Positions 37,112-48,989 of a DNA stretch of 64,000 bases are shown piece after piece. Origin of the DNA: Axinella damicornis (Eukaryota > Porifera > Demospongiae > Axinellida > Axinellidae). The DNA is taken from contig OZ007506.1 of NCBI GenBank assembly GCA_963931865.1, positions 11,099,301 to 11,163,300 on the forward strand, in the 5' to 3' direction. Under the pieces are notes generated by a model. The model was not told the DNA's origin. It searched no databases and saw nothing but the letters and a program-made list of their open reading frames with translations. A program made the translations under genes and the position numbers. The first letter of the stretch is position 1. Each line of letters begins with the position of its first letter.

Positions 37112-37301
37112 GGCTTTTCCCTCGTCTCGAACCTCTGCAACAATGCAATATCTAGTTATTCAACTTGCCGACGACAGGATTCTCAAGATCTTCTGAGCAC
37201 CAGTGCTTGGTTTATATTCCTGGCACTCCTCCATTTCCGAAAACAAGTTGCGGCCCAATCTGTAACTCATTTTCTCAGGATGTGTATAGCTACATGTACA
37301 T

Positions 37302-37481
37302 CGAATTTCAGTTGCGTTCAAATCTCCGTGTTGCGTACGGAATCGCGTGTAGATATGTATTACATGCACCTTGACCTCGCTTATTACATTTTTGGCGCCG
37401 GCAGGTACATGTACAAGCGTACATACGCGATTCTGTACAGAAGCGAACGCAACACGGAGATTCGAACGCAACTGAAATTCG
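37302..37481. repeat. Foldback repeat with ~35-bp arms
   Basis: Arms CGAATTTCAGTTGCGTTC...TCCGTGTTGCGT and ACGCAACACGGA...GAACGCAACTGAAATTCG. Confidence 0.85.
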
Positions 37482-37634
37482 CTGTACATAGTTTGTGGCT
37501 TTTGAGTTGGAACTGCACAGAAAATATACCGATACGGTTGTGGTGACATGCAGTATAAAATAAGGTGTCACAACCATGTTCTCCAAGCTAGCTAGAAATC
37601 ATACAAGCTTGTTACAAGGTAGGTTAGATTACAG

Positions 37635-40172
37635 ACCGGAAATCAGATTTTGAAAATATGCTTTGTTCTTTGCCGACACGGCACGTGTACTATCATGCAT
37701 GCATGATCAAGGGAGCTGCGCTGCGAGATCGAGCCACTGCTAGTTGTATCTGGACTTACAGAGGAGCTGCGAATACCGGGTAAGCCGTGAGATGGTGACT
37801 GCACTAAAAAAGCGACCTCCTAAAGCTCTCACTACCCATGGGCTGACGACACAGTGACGAGGTTATTCGTCTTGGCAGTAATTTGCTTCCACAGCATGTG
37901 CGCCGATGTTGCGAGGACAGACAAAGATCCTTCGATCTATATTGAAAGCCTGGCTTTCCAGGATGGCAGAGTCAAACCTTTGTAGCGTTGCACATACTTT
38001 GTTGAGCCTGCTCAGGCACGGCACTTCTGAAACCTCAATTTTTATAGGGCAACCATCTTGGCGTCTCCCACACGGCTTACCCGGCATTCGCAGCTCCTCT
38101 GTGAGTCCAGATACAGCTAGCAGTGGCTCGATCTCGCAGCGCAGCTCCCTCGATCATGCGTGCATGATATCACAGCAAAAACCTACGTTCTGAATCAGAA
38201 CCGGTCCGGTTCTGATACAGATCTGTTTACATTCTGATACAGACGCGCAGACGTATAGTGCAACAGAACATATGGGCAATGACCTGATTCAAAATGTAAG
38301 TATGCTTCTGATTCAAAATGTAACCAGACCTGTATCAGATATGTAAACTGTTCTGAATCTGGTCAGCCTTTCTACAGATCTGATTCATAATGATCTCATT
38401 TTCATTTAACCCTGATTTAAATTACTCCCATGCACTGCTGAGACAAAAGAAGCAAGAAGTTGACATGGAAAACAGATTATTGGACAGTCAAAGGCCAAAG
38501 GAGATACAAAATGGAATTCAATGATACATAATTATGTTCAAACAATAAATGAAGTGGTTATTGGTCCCAGCAGGTAGTAGGGAAATGGGTTATTTAGGTA
38601 GCCTCGTACCCAGTCCCACGCCCAGCTTTTCATCGCTGCTTAGTACGGTACTAAGCAGTGACGAAAAGCTGGGCGTGGGACTGGGAACGAGGCTATTATT
38701 TAGGGACATGGCAGGTGCTGAATATGCATGCTGTCCATTACCTAAACTTCAAGTATGTACTTCCTGACGGACCAATATCCACGTCAAACAATAAACCTCA
38801 TGCAGACCCACTAGTGGGTTTGGGCACAAGACTCTGTCCAGTCATACTTTCTCAACTTCAATGTCCTCATGCTCCAGTTTGGTACTCCACGGAGACACAG
38901 GTGTTGCACTCGTGTATACTTGAGACAGCTTTTGATATTGGGTAGTATCTGTACCTCAGCAGGCAAGGACATGCTGATCTGCTCCTGTTTGGCAAAAGTG
39001 TAAGGAAATGTATAATTACGTTTCAAACTAGCAAAAAAAAACATGAGTAAAAATATTCTTACCTTCATGTAGAAGTGGATATCTTTGGCACAGGACTGCC
39101 AAGGGAGAGAGAGACCTTATCGGCAGGGAGTATACAAACTAATCGAGCCATAGTACATCAAGTCGTTCCTCCACCTCTACCCTTAAATAAAGAAACATTT
39201 GCAGTCATGGAGGCGCAAGCAGTGCTTGTATATTGCTTGTGCAAGTTCACCATGCACTGTATATACACTGACCTCCGATGCATGGGAATGGCCAGTATAG
39301 TCATCACTCTGGATATGCCTGAAGCAGAGAAAGATGAGGGTGACATGGGCCGGGCATAAGTATTCATCATCACAGCATTTCTCTCCATACCTTGAGGGTA
39401 GGCTTGAAATGACCGCATTTCTCCACCAAAGTGGTCCTATTAGTTGAGGTATCAAAGTGGTTGAGGTGATGAATACAAGCACAAAATTCCAGCCTCTACA
39501 TCTCTAACCACGTGATTAAAAGCCAGTGAGGCTTGCATCACATGTGCAGCCCAGAAAGCTGGAGGGAGAGGCTGGACTAAGGTGAAAAGATATACCTCCA
39601 TGTCCATCTCAGAATCTGAAGTGATATCACCACCACCAGTTGTGCTGCAGATAATTCCAACAAGAGCAGCATGCTTAAGCTTGGCAGTTTCCAAATTACA
39701 GTAGCTATAGTCTAGTTTAAAGTCAAACTCACTTCACAAACACAGCACCACCAAACATGACCCGTCACAACTAGCCTCGAGACAAATTATGCACCAACAA
39801 CAGCATGCAGGCCATAACTTCGCTTCACAAAATTCAAATTCTCTGGTCACGTGCAGATTCAACCCTGGGGGTGTGGTGTCACATAGCTGATCTGATACAG
39901 ACCTGCAGTTATCTACATACCTGTAACACATCTGTTGTGACAGTTCTGATACAGCGTACGCATTCTGAAGGTTTCGTGGTTTATACTGAACTGATATGAG
40001 CATGTTCAGAACAATCTGATACAGATCTGCAGCAGCTGCAGTACCGATACACAACAGCAAACACATCTGTATCACACACAACTGCAACCAGAACAGTATC
40101 ACAACAGAATACTTTTTGCTGTGTAGTACACGTGCCGTGTCGGCAAAGAACAAAGAAAATTTCATTTCCGGT
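37635..40172. mobile_element. 2.5-kb TIR element with CTGATACAG subterminal repeats
   Basis: Imperfect TIRs of about 50 bp at 37635-37690 and 40127-40172 share CTTTGTTCTTTGCCGACACG and GGCACGTGTAC. Near each end CTGATACAGATCTG/CTGATACAG motifs are repeated (38195-38400; 39885-40060), as transposase-binding subterminal repeats would be. A second inverted pair (37691-37790 against 38068-38172) is nested at the left. Short minus-strand ORFs at 38870-39700 show no recognisable domain. Confidence 0.6.
38599..38695. mobile_element. GAGGCTA-family hairpin MITE
   Basis: TAGCCTCGTACCCAGTCCCA against TGGGACTGGGAACGAGGCTA, with inner GCTTAGTACGGTACTAAGC. Confidence 0.85.
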
Positions 40173-40244
40173 CAATAAAAAGTTATTCTGTTATTCCGCT
40201 ATTCCGTATTCCACGTTTTACCGACTCCCGTACTGGTATACACC

Positions 40245-40462
40245 AGGATGTCACAAGGTTGTTCACTAAAGTGGCAATCTTACAAGGTTGTCACAAGGTT
40301 AGTTGTACCAGGTTGTCACAAGCTTGTTGAAATCATGCAAGGTTGTTACAAGGTAGGGAGTTAACAGTGCAAGGTTGTCACAAGCTTGTTTGGTCCAAGT
40401 ACAAGGTTGTCACAAGGCTGGTGGTGACCTTGTTACAACCTTGTCACCAGGTTGTAACACGC
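40245..40462. repeat. Array of ACAAGGTTGTCACAAG motifs
   Basis: About ten degenerate copies of CAAGGTTGTCACAAG(G/C)TTG, some inverted (CCTTGTTACAACCTTG), start about 70 bp right of the 2.5-kb TIR element. A related CAAGCTTGTTACAAGG flanks its left end at about 37605. Confidence 0.7.
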
Positions 40463-40636
40463 TTGGCATTTCTATATGGGCTACCACCTCAATGAAATGC
40501 AATCTACAGGAAGATTTTGCCATTCACAGAATTGGCAGTTCCATTATTCTGAGTTGAAAGGTGACTCCCAAGATCACCTAATTTGCTGTTACTTCCTAAT
40601 AGAGTTGGTGACTAACTGACTGAGGCACACACAAAC

Positions 40637-40693
40637 TAGTCTCGTTCCCAGACCCTCAATACTTCCTTCTGAGAGGGTCTGGGCACGAGACTA
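40637..40693. mobile_element. GAGGCTA-family hairpin MITE (TAGTCTCG variant)
   Basis: TAGTCTCGTTCCCAGACCCT against AGGGTCTGGGCACGAGACTA. Confidence 0.8.
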
Positions 40694-40730
40694 CACACAA
40701 ACATACTGATTACTTAACTCAGCATGAGCG

Positions 40731-40860
40731 TAACCTTGTTCCCAGGCCTACCCCGTTCTTTCTGTTCTTCATTTGCATTGACACTAATACACGGATGCGG
40801 AATCCGTCAACACAAACCAAAGAACAGAAAAAAAACGGGGTAGGTCTGGGAACGAGGCTA
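40731..40860. mobile_element. GAGGCTA-family hairpin MITE
   Basis: TAACCTTGTTCCCAGGCCTA against TAGGTCTGGGAACGAGGCTA, with inner CCCCGTTCTTTCTGTTCTT arms. Confidence 0.8.
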
Positions 40861-40932
40861 GCATGAGCCTCAGGTTGACAACAAACGGTGTGCTGTTTCA
40901 AGCTCGACTCGTGCAGTTTCAAGTTCGCGCCT

Positions 40933-41126
40933 CATGTTCCACCAGGAGCACATGAGCCACTGAAGGTGGCGAAGGAGCGTTGAACTAAGCATGTGCGCCC
41001 CAGCGGAAGTAGTAGTCCTTCACACGTCGCCGAAAAAATTCGGCAAGAGGCCATATTACTTAAAAATGTGAAAGACAAATTGGTGGATGAGCCGCCTTCG
41101 GCAGCTCATGTGCTCCTGGTTCCACC
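40933..41126. repeat. Inverted repeat around CACATGAGCC
   Basis: ATGTTCCACCAGGAGCACAT at 40934 pairs with ATGTGCTCCTGGTTCCACC at about 41107-41126. No gene is seen between 40861 and 41691. Confidence 0.6.
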
Positions 41127-41691
41127 TAGTCTGCAGTTTCATACGTAGCTAGATCCCATCATTTCTTGTTCATGGCGGTCTGCACTTTCAAGTAGGTAGT
41201 ACGTACGTAGCTAGACTGGGTTGAGACCATTCATTCACAGCGATCTGCATTTTCAAGTTCGTAGTTCATCAGACTGAGTGCAACCACCCTGGGCCCCATC
41301 GTGCAATGCTTTGGCGACTGGTACGGCCAGTCCCGTACGCGAGTGGCGCAACTTTCCACTTGGATATACGGTCATATGCTAAACTGACACCAAACAGCGC
41401 TCGGATGGACGGACAGCAGGACATCTTGACATCACCACTATGTGGGGCTCACTCAGGCTCGCCCCAATAAAATGTGCATGGTGTGACAAGGTCCTAGAAA
41501 TAAGACTATGCAAGCCTATAGAGTCACAAGTCTATCCTGTTGTTCTATCCCTGCAGATTACACCACACAGTACACTCACTTGGGAAGTGCAGTCTGCTGA
41601 TCAAACAACTGCCCCTCAACACACAAGTGCCATCAGCAACTAGCTACTGAGTCAGCGTATGACCTCTGTGCATGCCAATATTAATATCGAA

Positions 41692-44600
41692 ATGTCAGGG
41701 GCACGTGAGTCGGACTCCGCGGCCAGGGACACTGATCCCCTTCTTAGGCCTGGTAGGGGACACTCCCCTGCTTATGGGCTGCAAAACGAAAGTGCAGAAG
41801 GTGAGAGAAGTCTAGAGTCTGAGAAGACTTCTTTTCAAAGTATCTGCCATCCGAATGAACGAGTGTTTCGAGTTGCAACATGCTGCCTCATAGCATGTTT
41901 GGCGTCTCTGCTGGTGGGAATGGCCCTCGGGTTCTCCTCTGCGACACTTGTGGAGCTGGACAACTCTACTAGTACTCACACGAACAACGTGACTTCAAAC
42001 CTATTTGCTGTAAGCAATTCCACTCTAATCCAGTTTGTACCACATAATTTCCCACGGTATATCTAGCTAGATTATTCACTATCTGCTGTGTAAGTACATG
42101 TATAGTTAGCCTTGTTCCCAGGCCTCCACTCCCAGCTTTTACCGCTTGCAGTACGAAAGTAGGGGTTAGTACTGCAAGCGACAAAAGCTGGGTGTGGAGG
42201 CCTGGGAACGAGGCTAGATGTAGTCTGTGTTGCCAGGATATGCAGCAGCTGTCTTTGAAGGAGGCCATACTAGAGGTTACTGTATACATAGATCATGCAA
42301 CGACCACATAAATGGCCATTCTCTGCAGGCATTCCTTCCCTTGGGAGCTGTGTTTGGAGGGCTGGTCGCATGGCCAGTGACTGAGTTGCTTGGCCGCAAG
42401 CCTGCACTGATGATTGGAGGTGTTCCTGCCATTACTGGGTGGCTGTTTATCGTCTATGCCAGACTCCTCAACAATGATTCCACTGGACCTTCTACTGGTT
42501 TCGTGGCTTTCCTCCTCCTTGGGAGGCTGTTCACTGGGTTTGCAACTGGATGGTCCATTTTCTGTGTGTCGGTAAGTTACATACTGCATCAGCTTATTAC
42601 CAAGAGTTGTCATGGTCCACCAAAAACAAATGTCTATAGCCTCGCTTCAGCTATATACCTTGCAGCACAGAGAAGGGCATGAGTGGTGGCGCAAACAGAT
42701 AACACCCTCATTTCCTGCTGCCGGCCTGCGGTACAGCAAAAATGGATGGGGAAAGTCTGGTACACTATATCACATTCATGCCGTCAAGGATAAACAACTT
42801 TATTGTGTCTGGTAAACCGGGAAGTGATCATCTACAGTCTTATTACCTTAAGGTCACTATTATTTGCAGGTAGTAATTTTAGCAAATTCACTAAATTTTG
42901 AACCCGCAAGCAATAGCTATAATAATACATGAGGTCACATGTGCATTAATTGGAGCAAGCGGTAAGTTATCTGCCTACGAAGCGACCTGGGATCCACGAG
43001 GTGAGAGCAAGAAAAATTGTGCTGCGTAAATATTACACTCCTGGTATAAAGAAAATTGTGCCGCGTAAATAATTAATGTTTGAGTATGTAGGATTGGCCT
43101 ACAGAGAATCTGACTATACACCGCCGTGATCGCTATCATGCACTGACCTGAATGTAAAACATTGGTGCTGAAACTCACCTTGGTGGTGGAGATGTGAACG
43201 CTTTTGTCTCGCTGTTGGTCGCCTTGCTTGAGCGCTCTCTTCGACTTCCGGTGGCAGTAGGACCGTTCTTAGGAAAGGCACATGAAGTTTCTGACTACAC
43301 GGCCATGATCGCTGTCGTTCACTGACGCTTACATGCCAAAACTCACCATGCTGGCGAAGTTGTGTGAGTGCTGTAACAAATTATTGTCTTCTACTTGGGC
43401 CGCCATTGCTGACGCAATCGTCGACCGAGCATGGTCCTCATGTGACATGTGTGTTAATTGGAATGAAGCAGGCCTGCAGGGGGGTAGGACAAGATCACGT
43501 GCACTGTCATTTTGCATGACGTAATGCAAAGTCGTTCTACTGCTTTTCTCCGTGGAAGAAGGCTGCATTGCGCTTTCAATGCATCCTGAAGAGTAACGTC
43601 CATGCAAAGACTGTGACCGAACTGGGTATAAGCCACTACACACTACTACGTGCCTGTACTGAGCAGTTATGTAAGTGACCATGCAGACTCACCGAGAATA
43701 TCAGCGAATGCAGACTTGTCGACCGCACTCAAGTGTTTAGCATCAGGTAGGAAGTCAATAAAGCGATCGAACCCCATCGAACCCCAGCGATAAGTCAGCG
43801 CTAGAGCTGTTACTAGTCTGCTAGTTCCGCATACTTCTTGTATATTGTTGTGCACTATACAATGTTAATTGTACCACGTGCGCACAGACCTTGTCCCACC
43901 CCCCCTGGGAATGAAGAGTTCAGTGTGTGCAACTGCCATACGTACCTAGCTTGCGCTACCAGCGAGTTGCAACCGGTTGCAAACGGCTGCTACCAGGAGT
44001 GCGGTTGCCCCTCGATATAAATATTGTTTGACTACTTAGGATTGGCCTACAAAGGTTCTGACTACACCGCCGTGATCGCTATCAAGCACTGACCTGAATG
44101 CAAAAAGTTGGTGCTGAAACACCTTGGTCGTGGAGATATGAGTGCTTTTGTCTCACCGTAGGCCTCGAGCGCTCTCTTTGACTTTCGTTACCAGTACAGC
44201 CCTTGGGAAAGGCACACGAAGATTCTGACCACACGGCTGTGATCGCTGTCGTTCACTGACGCTTACATGCCAAAACTCACCGTGCTGTCGAATTTGTGAG
44301 CACTGTAATAAGTAATATTTAGATACCACTTTGCCGTGCATTACGGGTTTTAGTGCACGAGGGCAATCTAGTTAACGGTCGAGGGCGAGATAATGCACGA
44401 GCCGAAGGCGAGTGCATTATCCGCCCAAGACCGTTAACTAGATTGCCCGAGTGCACAAAAGCCCGTAATGCACTGCAAACTGGTATCTAAACTATTTAGT
44501 GCAACTCAATGCATTATCTAGATAATGCACACTAAAGTGTGCAATAAGCGATTTAATGCTCCGTCATGTGATCGATTCTGAGGCGTCTGATTCGTTGAGG

Positions 44601-47005
44601 GTCACGTGAGTAGCACTAAGTAATACTTAAATACCAGTTTGCAGTGCATTACGGGTTTTAATGCATGAGGGCAATTAATCTAGGTAACGGTCTCGGGCGG
44701 ATAATGTACTCGCTGAATTATCCGCCCGAGACTGTTAACTAGATTGCCCGAGTGCACTAAAGCCCGTAATGCACTGCTAACTGGTATCTAAACTACTTGT
44801 GCAACTCACTGACCTGAAATTGATCTTTGAAAAGTGTGCATTGGGGTGCGCGGTGGTGTACTGGTGGAGTGAGAGTCTCCAGTGCGCAACTCAGGCTCTG
44901 TCCTGAGTTTGAATCCCACTAAAGCCCTTGGTTTTTCTGTTGAAGGGTGGTTCGCCTTGAAAAAAGGAATTTGCCCTTTGCCCTTCCAGAAAAACAAGTT
45001 TGAGCAATGCCATTTATGGTAACTCAAGCGAGTTCAGTGATGATGGCATCACCATCCCCCGTTAATGGGGCCCAGGACCTGCATGAAAACCTTCTGTATT
45101 GGAGATGCGGCATTCCTGGGTTATCAAATCAAAATGAACTGAACTGAACTGAACTGAACTGCATTATCTAGATAATGCGCACTAAAGTGTGCAATAAGCG
45201 ATTTAATGCTCAGTCATGTGATTGATTCTGAGGCGTCTGATTCGTTGAGGGTCACGTGAGTAGTACTAAGTATAGGTAATATCCCTGACCAGCGGGATAT
45301 GTTATAGTTAGACTATGGCCTTGAGTGGTTTAACCATGAGAGGCTGTTTATTTAGAGTCTAACCAGGAGGCGCAGCCAGAGTGGTCTAAATGAACAGCCT
45401 CTAGTGGGATTTCCCATAAACCAGGAAAGGGCATAGTCTAACTGGCTTGTACTATAGCTACCTGAATCCTTGCATGCTCCAGAATTCCATGGTCTAATTT
45501 CCATAAACACTGAGTCATCATGCTCTAATTTCTATAAACCCACAGCTGTTGCACAGCTGCTTCGGAATAAAAACCACAGCCACTTTAGTACAAAAGACCT
45601 AGCCTCGTACCCAGTCCCACGCCCAGCTTTCGTCGCTGCTTAGTACGGTAAAGCGGGGAGGGCCTGGTACATTTCCTCACGTGAGCATGACGTAATTGAA
45701 AAACCGCAAAATTTTCAGAACGAAGACGCTACGTTTTGCGTGTTATTCAGCCATCTACACGTTCAACGCTCGGTGAGTATGACAGTCGCCCCCCGCTAGC
45801 TAGATACGTGTGGTGTGTTACCTGGTACCTTCGCTCTTCTTGCTGTTCTGAGACCCACTACGCCCACGTTAAACTTCCGGTCTTTCTACCCCTTTCTACC
45901 CTTGATGTCACTCACGTGAGGAAATGTACCAGGCCCTCCCCGCTTTACCGTACTAAGCAGCGACGAAAAGCTGGGCGTGGGACTGGGTACGAGGCTACAA
46001 AAGACCCGTTATATCCACCAGGAAAGGTCAGTGCTTGAGTGGAGCCGAGGAAGTGCCGAGGGCAAAGCCTGAGGCACTTCCGAGGCGGAATGAAACACTC
46101 ACCGATCAGTGGAAGAGGCATCCGTGGTACTTGACTGAGGTAGTGGTAAAGGCACGAGTCCTTGGCTAGACTAACAAAGCTAGCTCTTCGCTTTTCTCGT
46201 TCACGTGATTGCTTACCGTATGCGTGCGTGGCCGGCCGTGGGATATATGACCCGTTATTTCCCGCAAATACTGTAACCTGATTGTGGTATAATCATTCTT
46301 GTCTTCCCTTTGCTTGGCTTGCGATCGACTGAGCGTGGTTGCCATGTGGCATGTGCGTTAATTGCAATACCTAGCTTGTGCTACCACCGAGTTGCAACCG
46401 GTTGTAATGGTTGCTACCAGGAGTGCGGTTGCCCCTCGAAAACGCTAAAAGACCAATTCAGTACCCGTGCACAAATGATAATGATCTTAAGGACCATAAT
46501 CTCCCCATGCACAAGGAAGTGGCTACTCGCAAAAAAAGGGAGTTGCCTTATATTTGAATGACAGTAATGGTGACAGAAAAATCTGATTATGACTGTCACA
46601 TGTCTGACCATGCAAATGTCACACAGTCTGAAGGAATGACCTGTTGAAAGCGTCCTGCTGTTCACAGTGCTCAGTTGTTGGAGCATCGCTGCTTTATCTG
46701 CAGACCCTCTCCAGCTCTGTTCTCTTAGCTGCATGCATACTTGACCTTTGAACAGAGTGAAGAAAAGCTGCAATGAAATTTAATCGGGAATTGACGTAAC
46801 TGAGGTGCAACAGGACAGGAGCTTTTGGCCTGCTCATACACTAAAAGTTATGCACAATCGTATTATTGGGTAGGCATACTTTCATGCAATATATATCACT
46901 AACTAGGGAGTGGAATTATTTTTGAGCATATCGATGGATTAAGTAATGGTTGTCTTAATGAGAGGGGAGGTTTTGTGGAGAATACTTAGGAATTTGTTCA
47001 TCTTG

Positions 47006-47054
<49 letters not shown>

Positions 47055-48194
47055 GTATACATTGCTGAAGTGGCGTCTGCAAAGTTTAAAGGGCTTTTTG
47101 GCAACTGTAACCAACTCTTTATCACGATTGGTATATTGATTTCTTACGGACTTGGAGCAATACGGAATCTACACTACTATAATATAGCCCTGGTTGCAGC
47201 TGGTGTAGTTGTGGTGTTCGAAATACTGATGTTATGCACATATGAAAGTCCTCGATGGCTATTCAAAAGGGCCATAGGCCAAAAGGGCATTAGGAAAAGT
47301 GAGACAGAAAAGGAGGCAAATCGAATTTTGAACACACTTCGTGGTCCAAATTACGATGTTCCAAGGGAAATCCGTGGCATTAAGAGGGCCCTTGACAAGA
47401 ACCTGACACTTGTGGAACAGTTTGTTCAACTGAAACATCACTCAGTGTACATCCCATTCATTCTCGTGCTCTTTCTGATGTTTTTCCAGCAGTTCAGTGG
47501 CATCAATGCAGCAATATTTTTCACTGCTCCGATCTTTCAGAAAGCACACGTGCCACTACAACCAACTCTTGTAGCTCTTTTGGCAGTTGGTGTAGTCCAA
47601 GTTGTGGCGACAGTGGTATCAGTTTTAGTAGTGGATTGGCGTGGTCGGAAGCTGCTTCTCGTAGTGAGCAGTATAGGGATGTGTGCCAGCAGTGCCCTTC
47701 TAGGGGCCTACTTTTTCATCTTGAATCACTGGTGTCATGGCTACTTTGGAACTAAGCCCCCACATGCCGAATACACTTTCTGCAACAATCCTGGTCTTGG
47801 AGCCATTGCTATTGTGGGTGTGATCATTTTCATAGTGGCTTTCTCACTTGCTTGGGGTCCCATCCCATGGACGTCTATGTCGGAGCTTGTACCAGGACGA
47901 GTTAGAAGCCTTTGTGCAAGTATTGCATCCATGGTCAACTGGAGCTTTGCCACCATCATCACAGCTTGCTTCCAGCCTTATTCAAACGCAGTTAAACCTA
48001 AGTTTGCATGGTGGACCTTCTCAGTTGTCATGTTTATTAGCATATTCTTTGTGGTCATCTTTCTACCAGAGGCCAAAGGTCACTCCCTTGAGCAAATTGA
48101 AGACCACTTTGAGAATGGAAAGATTATTGCGATTACTTGCAAGTGCTCACTTTGCAAGAAACAGCCAGGTGGGAGGAGGGAGGACAGTCACTAA
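41692..48194 (+). CDS. GLUT8-like MFS sugar transporter, tandem copy 1 (intact)
   Basis: Exons 41692-42009, 42329-42571, 47055-48194, all phase 0, give about 566 residues. An in-frame ATG at 41659 would add 11. I prefer 41692 because MSG...ESDS is shared with copy 2. The N-tail has an acidic dileucine signal (DTDPLL) like the endosomal/lysosomal sorting signal of GLUT8. TM1 is CLASLLVGMALGFSSATLVEL. Exon 2 has LLGRKPALMIGG and GRLFTGFATGWSI. Exon 3 has VYIAEVASAKFKG, YESPRWLFKRA, FQQFSGINAAIFF (hexose-binding QQxSGIN), DWRGRKLLLVV, AWGPIPWTSMSELVPGRVR and LPEAKGHSLEQI. A CKCSLC cluster sits near the C-terminus. Exon 3 is preceded by a long CA microsatellite. A facilitative monosaccharide transporter is the likely role. 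Confidence 0.88.
42107..42216. mobile_element. GAGGCTA-family MITE in copy 1 intron 1
   Basis: TAGCCTTGTTCCCAGGCCTC against GAGGCCTGGGAACGAGGCTA. The homologous copy in copy 2 intron 1 (from 49402) is split by a larger insertion. Confidence 0.85.
43090..44310. repeat. Two related dispersed-repeat blocks
   Basis: 43090-43370 and 44037-44310 share TAGGATTGGCCTACA, CCGCCGTGATCGCTATCA and TTCACTGACGCTTACATGCC. GGTTGCTACCAGGAGTGCGGTTGCC-type segments (about 43975-44015) recur at 46370-46440, 35930-35990 and inverted near 6065-6120. Confidence 0.65.
44321..44789. repeat. Pair of long hairpins sharing TAGATTGCCC arms
   Basis: 44321-44490 and about 44629-44789 each fold on AGATACCA...GGGTTTTA and their complements. 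The spacer containing CATTATCTAGATAATG (44510-44620) occurs again at 45161-45275. Confidence 0.75.
44845..45160 (+). mobile_element. tRNA-derived SINE
   Basis: A Pol III A-box-like TGGTGTACTGG lies at about 44854-44864 and a B-box-like AGTTTGAATCC at 44906-44916. Their spacing is as in a tRNA gene. A non-tRNA body follows and a (GAACT)5 tail at 45136-45160. It interrupts a repeat whose uninterrupted version reads CAACTCAATGCATTATC at about 44502-44518. It is a retrotransposed short element, not a functional tRNA. Confidence 0.7.
45300..45445. repeat. Foldback repeat TTAGACTATG...CATAGTCTAA
   Basis: Arms include GAGGCTGTTTATTTAGA and its complement TCTAAATGAACAGCCTC. Confidence 0.7.
45600..45997. 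mobile_element. Nested GAGGCTA-family composite element
   Basis: The outer hairpin TAGCCTCGTACCCAGTCCCA / TGGGACTGGGTACGAGGCTA is split at its central TA by an inner element with ends AAGCGGGGAGGGCCTGGTAC / GTACCAGGCCCTCCCCGCTT. A related composite is at 6997-7391. Confidence 0.8.
47009..47051 (+). repeat. (CA)n microsatellite at a 3' splice site
   Basis: About 21 CA units end 3 nt before the ATAG|GTATAC acceptor of exon 3, occupying the polypyrimidine-tract position. Confidence 0.9.
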
Positions 48195-48989
48195 TTGGAT
48201 TCAGGTGAAGACTTGAATCCATAGCTACATTTGCACATGATCCTGTGTTTTAGATGTGTTCACATGAGCAGTACGATTGCAGTTTAACTCGATTTGTTTG
48301 AATTCTTGTGTGCTGCATAAGTTATCCTTTGATTTTAGCTCTTGAGTGTTACTGTAATTATCACTAAACTTGAAGTTTGAGTTCTCAATAATTATTCAAA
48401 CACCTGCATAACTGTTCACCTGGTATGTCCATACAAGGATCTAAGTTGCTGCTTACAAAGCCCCACCTACAAATCAATCAGTACAGCACAATGAAAGCCG
48501 GGATGGGCCAATTAAATAACTCTCATGGCATTGGTATTAAACTGATCCTGCACCAGCCGGCTACGACCTGCAGTGCACAGAGATCATGTACACTCGCACA
48601 GGCCAGCAATGGCACCTATGTATACCATAACAGTCATGCGCTACATACCACTAAGAAGTAGTCTTGTTCCCAGACCATTTTTCGCACCGAAAAATGGTCT
48701 AGGAACAAGACTGAGAGTATGAACATGAGGCATGATCTACAGTATTACTATGATTGCATAATTTGACAAGGTACGTTACTAGCAAGGAGCAAAGAACAGT
48801 GTACAACACAACAAATACTAACAACGACAGGGAAAACAGTTATTTAAATCTTACAGTTAGAATCTTACAGCAGAATGACAGTTACTACAGCACTGTACTG
48901 TAAATAGACTAGCCACACCCATTGTCAATATTATAGGTGTAATTATGTATAGTGCGCATGCAATCACTATAATATTATGCAGGACCAGT
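48195..48989. other. 3' flank of copy 1 and upstream of copy 2
   Basis: The first roughly 190 bp match the 3' flank of copy 2 (54751-54937), marking the extent of the shared tract. A GAGGCTA-family hairpin (TAGTCTTGTTCCCAGACCAT...AAGACT) lies at 48659-48712. No other gene. Confidence 0.7.

Noticed and set aside
38811..39700. Exons of a host gene on the minus strand
   Set aside because: A few short frames with possible splice sites (for example QEQISMSLPAE, STTGGGDITSDSEMDME) show no recognisable family and lie inside a TIR element.
44845..44925. Possible functional tRNA gene
   Set aside because: A- and B-box-like motifs are present but the acceptor stem and full cloverleaf are not. The long extra body and GAACT tail fit a SINE.
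47070..48194. Exon 3 of transporter copy 1 as a separate short gene
   Set aside because: It starts in the middle of the MFS fold. A consensus acceptor at 47054/47055 and matching phases join it to exons 1 and 2.
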